Assembly (NCBI GenBank): GCA_022865905.1
Contig: JALHUM010000123.1
Location: forward strand, 1 to 36,537
DNA from: Anaerolineales bacterium
GTDB lineage: Bacteria; Chloroflexota; Anaerolineae; Anaerolineales; Villigracilaceae
Length of the DNA stretch: 36,537 bases
Reading direction: 5' to 3'
Made by a program: the position numbers and the translations under genes. Below are positions 32,127 through 36,537 of this stretch, one piece after another (the stretch's first letter is position 1; each line of letters starts with the position of its first letter). A model generated the notes under the pieces. The model did not search any database. It was given only the letters and a program-made list of their open reading frames with translations, and was not told the DNA's origin.

Positions 32127-32641
32127 TCTTCCTCGACTCGATTACGCTAACGCGCACGCTCCCCTGCCTGGCCAAACCGGGCAAGATGATCGTCATTGGC
32201 AAACCCGCCCGGACGCTGGAAGAGGTTTTGCCGTACCTGGCGACATTACCCGGCATCATCGCCTACAACCCGGAACAATGCACGCTGACCTTCCGGCGCC
32301 AGCCCGGTTTTCTCACCATCCAGCGCGACCAGGCGTACATCACGCAGGTCAAAGATGTTCAAGAAGGGCTTGAGCTGCTTGCCGCGCTGACCGAGAGCAT
32401 CAATGCGGTCTGGGAACACCGGCAGGAATTGGTCGCGGTCACGGCCTCGAAACGCACGCCTCGCCCGCTCGATGTCTGGTCACTCCTGCCGCAGACCAAT
32501 TGCAAGCAATGCGGCGAGGCCACCTGTATGGCCTTTGCGGTGGGTTTGCTCCAGCAGAATCGGGCGCTGACCGAATGTCCGCTTCTCGCCTCCGACTCTA
32601 ATTTAGCCGACCGCCGCGTCGCACTCGAAGCCATGTTGTGA
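32123..32641 (+). CDS. 4Fe-4S-cluster protein with ACDS-gamma-like cysteine motif
   Basis: The 172-residue protein ends in LLPQTNCKQCGEATCMAF with Cys127, 130 and 135 and a fourth Cys at 152. This spacing (CxxC-x4-C-x16-C) is that of the Fe-S domain of the acetyl-CoA decarbonylase/synthase gamma subunit and related proteins. The N-terminal about 110 residues form an unassigned alpha/beta domain. Within an ars-type operon it may carry electrons for a redox step. That role is inferred. Confidence 0.7.
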   Translation: MIFLDSITLTRTLPCLAKPGKMIVIGKPARTLEEVLPYLATLPGIIAYNPEQCTLTFRRQPGFLTIQRDQAYITQVKDVQEGLELLAALTESINAVWEHRQELVAVTASKRTPRPLDVWSLLPQTNCKQCGEATCMAFAVGLLQQNRALTECPLLASDSNLADRRVALEAML

Positions 32642-32665
32642 GCATGGCCCAAAAAGGAGTAAGAA

Positions 32666-33115
32666 ATGCCTGAATTCCTTGAAACCATGGTTGACAAATT
32701 CACCTTCAAAGTTGCTACAGATCGTTTGTACAACGCAGAAGGGATCTGGGCGAAACCGGAAGGGAATCTCGTCCGGATTGGCTTATCCGACTTCTTGCAG
32801 CAGCGCAGCGGCGATGTGGCCTTTGCCGAGGTCAAGCCAGTGGGCACACAGGCAGCCTTTGGTAATGAAATCGCCCTCATCGAGACCATCAAGGTCAATA
32901 TCAGTCTGACCAGCCCTGTGACGGGCAAAGTGGTCGAGGCCAATCCGGCCATGGCGACTGCTCCCGAAGCTATCAATCAGGAGCCATATGGGGCCGGTTG
33001 GCTGGCGGTGGTCGAGGCAACGGATTGGCAGACTGACAAAGCAAACCTGTTAGACCCCCAGGCCTACTTTGCCAAAATGAAAATGGAAGCCGAACAGGAG
33101 GTCAAAAAAGCATGA
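32666..33115 (+). CDS. GcvH-like lipoyl carrier protein
   Basis: The 149-residue protein matches the glycine cleavage H protein: GLSDFLQQRSGDVAFAEVKPVG, then ALIETIKVNISLTSPVTGKVVEAN, in which K76 of ETIK is the lipoylation lysine, then NQEPYGAGWLAVVEA. No gcvP or gcvT is near. GAGTAAG-type site lies upstream of the ATG. H-like proteins outside glycine cleavage are known from sulfur-oxidation systems; here it lies in an arsenic-type operon. Dihydrolipoyl dithiols bind arsenite strongly, so a role as arsenite carrier or redox partner is a reasonable hypothesis. Confidence 0.85.
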   Translation: MPEFLETMVDKFTFKVATDRLYNAEGIWAKPEGNLVRIGLSDFLQQRSGDVAFAEVKPVGTQAAFGNEIALIETIKVNISLTSPVTGKVVEANPAMATAPEAINQEPYGAGWLAVVEATDWQTDKANLLDPQAYFAKMKMEAEQEVKKA

Positions 33116-33573
33116 CCGGTCAAAACCGTAAATCCCGCGTGGTCATCGTCCCGTGCAGCGGGATCGGCAAAACGTACGGCACCGTCAGCCGCGAGGCCGC
33201 TTACGATATCATCGAAGATCTGCGTCCTGAAGAAACACAACTGGTCGCGCTCTCCATGCTTGTCCTGGGAGACGAAGCGGCCCGCGCCGCAGTGGCGCAG
33301 AATCCGGCCATCACGATTGACGGCTGCAAACTGGCCTGTGCAACCAAGATGGTGAAAGAGAGCGGCGGAACCGTCGCCCAGGATTTTGCCGTCCTGGATG
33401 TTTACCGCCGTTACAAGCAGTTCAAGCCGCAGGGGATTGCCGAACTCAACGAGGGCGGGGAACAACTAGCGCATGCCCTTGCCGAGGAGATTGCCAGGAT
33501 TGTTGATACCCTCACCTCCAGCCCCTCTCCCACAAGCGGGCGAGGGAAACCTGATGGAGGCTCAAATGGTTGA
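33112..33573 (+). CDS. DGC-domain putative zinc-binding protein 1
   Basis: The 153-residue protein has VVIVPCSGIGKTYGTVSREAAY and TIDGCKLACATKMV, the DGC signature (Asp-Gly-Cys) of a family of putative zinc-binding proteins. It overlaps the lipoyl carrier by four bases. The last about 20 residues (TLTSSPSPTSGRGKPDGGSN) come from a palindromic repeat and differ in character from the rest, so the native C-terminus was probably near residue 130. Function is unknown; cysteines suggest metal or metalloid binding. Confidence 0.75.
   Translation: MTGQNRKSRVVIVPCSGIGKTYGTVSREAAYDIIEDLRPEETQLVALSMLVLGDEAARAAVAQNPAITIDGCKLACATKMVKESGGTVAQDFAVLDVYRRYKQFKPQGIAELNEGGEQLAHALAEEIARIVDTLTSSPSPTSGRGKPDGGSNG
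33523..33546. repeat. Palindromic repeat in the 3' end of DGC gene 1
   Basis: CCCTCTCCC (33523-33531) and GGGCGAGGG (33538-33546) pair with one mismatch; the flank CCCTCACCTCCAGCCCC fits a dispersed repeat. It extends the gene in frame and also supplies the GAGGG/GGAGG sequences just before the next start. Confidence 0.55.
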
Positions 33574-34315
33574 CCTGCCGAAGAAGAAAGTGGGCATTGT
33601 ATCCTGCTCTGGCGAGGAATTGGCCGAGGGAACGGTGACACGCCTGGCTGCGCTTAAAGTATTGGAACAACTCCGCCCTGCCGACACCGTGACGATCTGC
33701 CTGCCGCTCTTCCTGGCGGGCGGAGAAGGGGATCGTGCCTTTGCCAAGTTTTACCCGACCATCGCGGTAGATGGCTGTGAACTACGCTGTGCGGCGCGTG
33801 CAACCGAGATGTATTCCAGCAAACCGGCTGCGAGCGTCATGGTCCGGGAACTGGTTGCGGAAAACAACCTCGGCCAACTGGAGGGGAGACGCCGCCTGAA
33901 CCCCGCTGGACTTCGAGCGGTTAATGTGACCGCCGAACGCATGGCAGCATTGGTGGATGAACTGCTCGGAAAACATTGGGACCGGCGAGAAGGTGCTTTC
34001 GTTGAGTCGCAAGCGGACTCTGCCGTCTCCTTGGGGGACGCTGAAGAAACCGAAAAAGTGGCTACCTGCGCCTGTGGGTCTGGAATCCCCATCCAGGAAG
34101 TGGAGATCGAAGGCCAGGTGGTCACCCTGATTGCCCTGCCGCTCATCTTCGAGCAGTTCCGGCAATCCCGTAAGCCGCCTTCCGGTACAACTGCACGCGA
34201 ACTGCTGGATACGGTCAAATTATACAATCCGGTGCCCGAGGGCGCCGATGAGCAATACAAAACCGTTCTCATGCGTGAATATGCCGCGTTTAGTGAAAAG
34301 GAGGCCGCTCAATGA
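33566..34315 (+). CDS. DGC-domain putative zinc-binding protein 2
   Basis: ATG 33566 has GGAGG five bases upstream; ATG 33554 is the alternative. The product of 249 residues has KVGIVSCSGEELAEGTVTRLAA and AVDGCELRCAARA, the same DGC pattern as its neighbour. A C-terminal extension reads CACGSGIPIQEVEIEGQVV and IFEQFRQSRKPPSGTTARELL, with an extra CxC pair. It probably arose as a paralogue of gene 1 and may act with it as a metal-binding pair. Upstream codons to 33473 lie in the repeat and are not credible. Confidence 0.72.
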   Translation: MVDLPKKKVGIVSCSGEELAEGTVTRLAALKVLEQLRPADTVTICLPLFLAGGEGDRAFAKFYPTIAVDGCELRCAARATEMYSSKPAASVMVRELVAENNLGQLEGRRRLNPAGLRAVNVTAERMAALVDELLGKHWDRREGAFVESQADSAVSLGDAEETEKVATCACGSGIPIQEVEIEGQVVTLIALPLIFEQFRQSRKPPSGTTARELLDTVKLYNPVPEGADEQYKTVLMREYAAFSEKEAAQ

Positions 34316-34776
34316 GCCAGACTGCGACCTATCACACGACCGTTTCGTGGAAGGGGGAGCATTGGGGTCACATCGTCATGGGCAATGGGCCGGAGATGGA
34401 ATTCTCCGCGCCGCCCGACGCGCAAGGCCATCCTGGCGTTCTTACCCCTGAAGATGCTTTCGTGGCCGCAGCCAACACCTGCATCATGATGATGTTCATC
34501 TGGGCTGCCAAACGCTACAAACTGGAGTTGTTATCCTATGAATGCCGCGCCGAAGGCACGAAGCTGATCGAATTGGATCGCACGGAGATTTTTACGCACC
34601 TGCGCTTCTGGCCGGTCATCCGGATCGCCGCGGGGGACGAAGACCCCAAAGCGGTTGAAGCGCGCGCCAAACGTGCCCTGCAGTCCGCCCAAAAATACAG
34701 CCTGGTGGCGAACTCCGTGAAATCCGAGGTGATCCTTTCACCGCAAATTGAGGTGGTCGCCGGAAAGGGCGGATAA
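34312..34776 (+). CDS. OsmC-family protein
   Basis: The 154-residue protein has TPEDAFVAAANTCIMMMFIWAA, the OsmC/Ohr cysteine region (one Cys here), and a C-terminal AQKYSLVANSVKSEV in which the second peroxidatic Cys of true Ohr/OsmC is replaced (YSLVAN instead of CPV..). A one-cysteine protein may not reduce peroxides by the usual disulfide route. AAGGAGG precedes the ATG; it overlaps the DGC gene by four bases. Confidence 0.8.
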   Translation: MSQTATYHTTVSWKGEHWGHIVMGNGPEMEFSAPPDAQGHPGVLTPEDAFVAAANTCIMMMFIWAAKRYKLELLSYECRAEGTKLIELDRTEIFTHLRFWPVIRIAAGDEDPKAVEARAKRALQSAQKYSLVANSVKSEVILSPQIEVVAGKGG

Positions 34777-35156
34777 TGAAAACGAATTACGTTGAAATGC
34801 ACAAATCCCTCGAAGAGCGCCTTGCCCAACTTGGGAGCGAGATTCCCGGTCCGATGACCGGTTTCGCCCGTCTGCACAAAAAAGCCATTGAGGAGGGCGC
34901 CCTCAGCAGCAAAATCAAAGAGATGATGGCGCTGGCGATCAGCATTGTCGTCGGCTGCGAGGGTTGTATTGCTTATCATGTTCACGATGCCATCGCGGCT
35001 GGCGCTACCCGCCCGGAATTACTGGAAACGATTGGCGTGGGAATCCTGATGGGCGGAGGCCCGGGATCCATTTATGCCGCACATGCTCTGGATGCCATGG
35101 AACAGTTTTTGCCCAAAGAAGAGAACAACCCTGACATTTCTTCATGCTCGATTTGA
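34776..35156 (+). CDS. AhpD-like carboxymuconolactone decarboxylase family protein
   Basis: The 126-residue helical protein carries the AhpD-type thiol motif CEGC (Cys61, Cys64) with His68 in [17 protein letters not shown], followed by [22 protein letters not shown]. AhpD-like members pass electrons from dihydrolipoyl groups to peroxiredoxins, which is notable beside the lipoyl carrier at 32666. It starts at the last base of the osmC stop. Confidence 0.87.
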   Translation: MKTNYVEMHKSLEERLAQLGSEIPGPMTGFARLHKKAIEEGALSSKIKEMMALAISIVVGCEGCIAYHVHDAIAAGATRPELLETIGVGILMGGGPGSIYAAHALDAMEQFLPKEENNPDISSCSI

Positions 35157-35217
35157 GCGACGGATAGAATCCGAAACCACAATTACACCCAATTCATACA
35201 AGAAAAGGAGTCGATTT

Positions 35218-35463
35218 ATGTTAACCATCAAAGTTCTTGGACCGGGTTGCGCCAACTGCAAGAATGTTGAAGCCGTAGCCCGCAAAGCCATTGCCGACCT
35301 GGCCATTGAGGCTGAGATCGTCAAAGTAACCGACTACGCTGACATCATGAAGTATAAATTACTCTATACCCCTGGACTGGTCATCAATGAGAAGGTTGTC
35401 TGCGCAGGCCGCATCCCATCGCAGGCCGAGGTAACGACCTGGCTGGCGAATGCTCTCGACTAA
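35218..35463 (+). CDS. Small thioredoxin-like protein (redox-active disulfide protein 2 type)
   Basis: The 81-residue protein is [20 protein letters not shown] with Cys11 and Cys14, and has [19 protein letters not shown] with the cis-proline position and a third Cys. This is the short thioredoxin family often found beside arsenite permeases. AAAAGGAG lies seven bases before ATG 35218; an upstream overlapping frame is a shadow. It may reduce the operon's thiol proteins. Confidence 0.9.
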   Translation: MLTIKVLGPGCANCKNVEAVARKAIADLAIEAEIVKVTDYADIMKYKLLYTPGLVINEKVVCAGRIPSQAEVTTWLANALD

Positions 35464-35489
35464 TAAACTTGCATATCAAGGAGTCTACA

Positions 35490-36537
35490 ATGTCCAACCA
35501 AACTTCTGCCGATACCGTGGGAGTAACGAAACGCCTTTCGACCCTCGACCGCTTCCTGACGCTGTGGATTTTCCTGGCGATGGCACTTGGCGTCGGCATC
35601 GGCTTCCTTTTCCCTGCTGCCGTGCAAACCTTCAACACCGCCGTTTCTGTCGGTACGACCAATATTCCCATCGCCATCGGCCTGATCCTGATGATGTATC
35701 CCCCACTGGCCAAAGTCCACTATGACGAACTGGGCGACGTTTTCCGGAACTGGAAGGTGCTCGGCCTATCGCTGGTCCAGAACTGGGTCATCGGCCCGGT
35801 CTTGATGTTCGCCCTGGCGATCATTTTCCTGCGCGGCTATCCTGAATACATGACCGGCCTGATCCTGATCGGCCTGGCGCGCTGCATTGCCATGGTCATC
35901 GTCTGGAACGAACTGGCCAAGGGCGATACCGAATATGCCGCCGGATTAGTGGCTTTCAACAGCATCTTCCAGGTGCTGTTCTACAGCGTGTATGCCTACG
36001 TCTTTATCACCGTCCTGCCGACCTGGTTCGGCATGACCGGCAACATCGTGGACATCACCATCGGCGAGATTGCCAAGAGCGTGTTTATTTATCTGGGTAT
36101 CCCGTTCATCGCCGGGTTCCTGACGCGCTTTTTTCTTGTGCGCGCCAAAGGCAAGGAATGGTATGACAAGGTATTTGTTCCCAAAATCAGCCCGCTGACG
36201 TTGATTGCCCTGCTGTTCACCATCGTGGTCATGTTCAGTCTGAAAGGCGAAAGAATCATCACGGTTCCACTGGATGTGGTGCGGATTGCCATCCCGTTGC
36301 TGATCTATTTCGTGGTCATGTTCCTGGTCAGTTTTTTCATGGGCAAAGCCGTCGGCGCGGACTACGAGAAGACGGCCACGCTCTCGTTTACGGCGGCCAG
36401 CAACAACTTCGAACTGGCGATTGCGGTAGCGGTGGCGGTGTTTGGGATTTCATCGGGGCAAGCCTTCGCAGCGGTCATTGGGCCGTTGGTGGAGGTACCG
36501 GTGATGATCGGGCTGGTCAACGTGGCATTCTGGTTGC
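35490..36537 (+). CDS. acr3: ACR3-family arsenite permease (3' end beyond the window)
   Basis: AAGGAG precedes ATG 35490, and 349 codons are open to the window edge. The protein has about ten hydrophobic segments and the family marker [19 protein letters not shown] with the essential Cys, plus [20 protein letters not shown] and [18 protein letters not shown]3 exports arsenite (and antimonite in some) driven by the proton gradient. It is the output of the operon headed by arsR. Only the last few residues are missing. Confidence 0.93.
   Translation, partial: MSNQTSADTVGVTKRLSTLDRFLTLWIFLAMALGVGIGFLFPAAVQTFNTAVSVGTTNIPIAIGLILMMYPPLAKVHYDELGDVFRNWKVLGLSLVQNWVIGPVLMFALAIIFLRGYPEYMTGLILIGLARCIAMVIVWNELAKGDTEYAAGLVAFNSIFQVLFYSVYAYVFITVLPTWFGMTGNIVDITIGEIAKSVFIYLGIPFIAGFLTRFFLVRAKGKEWYDKVFVPKISPLTLIALLFTIVVMFSLKGERIITVPLDVVRIAIPLLIYFVVMFLVSFFMGKAVGADYEKTATLSFTAASNNFELAIAVAVAVFGISSGQAFAAVIGPLVEVPVMIGLVNVAFWL

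Noticed and set aside
1-36537. CRISPR arrays, tRNA and rRNA genes
   Set aside because: I looked for regular spaced repeats and for cloverleaf/T-arm sequences and saw none that held up. Only the T-box carries tRNA-interacting motifs.

Overview
The window reads as a chromosomal piece of a member of the Chloroflexota, most likely class Anaerolineae. This is inferred from the overall protein style: a TrpB2 behind a T-box, a bacterial Elp3, a MutL-family protein in a large membrane operon, zinc-ribbon proteins with PDWL repeats, and many short G/C-rich palindromic repeats between and inside genes. Most of the sequence is G/C-rich. Positions about 400-7350 are visibly richer in A/T, with AAA/GAA-biased codon use, and look like acquired DNA.

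Layout. (1) 1-150: the 5' end of a minus-strand conserved protein. 151-566: a long hairpin, a possible gene remnant and a promoter. (2) 567-7350: a two-gene operon that looks like an anti-phage system. It has a membrane-anchored protein with a C-terminal domain resembling ribosomal protein uS9, followed by a giant DEAH helicase with a C-terminal DUF1998/MZB cysteine cluster. The architecture resembles two-gene Druantia (type III-like). Each reading frame is broken by exactly one in-frame stop codon (TAA at 762, TAG at 5269). (3) 7503-9484: trpB2 on the minus strand under a tryptophan T-box riboswitch. (4) 9561-13735: a HAD-like protein, a DUF389/SH3b membrane protein, a phosphohexomutase, and an EamA transporter broken by one in-frame TGA. 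(5) 13782-22131, minus strand: a small sortase-type surface protein, then a tightly overlapping seven-gene operon of membrane proteins, a MutL/ASKHA protein and a zinc-ribbon/PDWL-repeat protein. (6) 22308-27372, plus strand: B12-binding mutase subunit, MeaB GTPase, GNAT, PRPP synthetase, bacterioferritin, MutM and a small membrane protein. (7) 27424-31443: elp3 divergent from a methyltransferase, an AMP nucleosidase and a DDAH-type amidinohydrolase. (8) 31561-36537: an arsenic-type operon of arsR, a 48-aa protein, a Fe-S protein, a GcvH-like lipoyl carrier, two DGC zinc-binding proteins, OsmC, an AhpD-like protein, a thioredoxin-like protein and the ACR3 arsenite permease, which runs off the end.

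The most notable points are the uS9-like domain in a defence-type protein, the three isolated nonsense codons (all explicable by C:G to T:A transitions), the lipoyl carrier inside an ars operon, and palindromic repeats translated within elp3 and a DGC gene. All family assignments come from reading motifs by eye; no database search was run.
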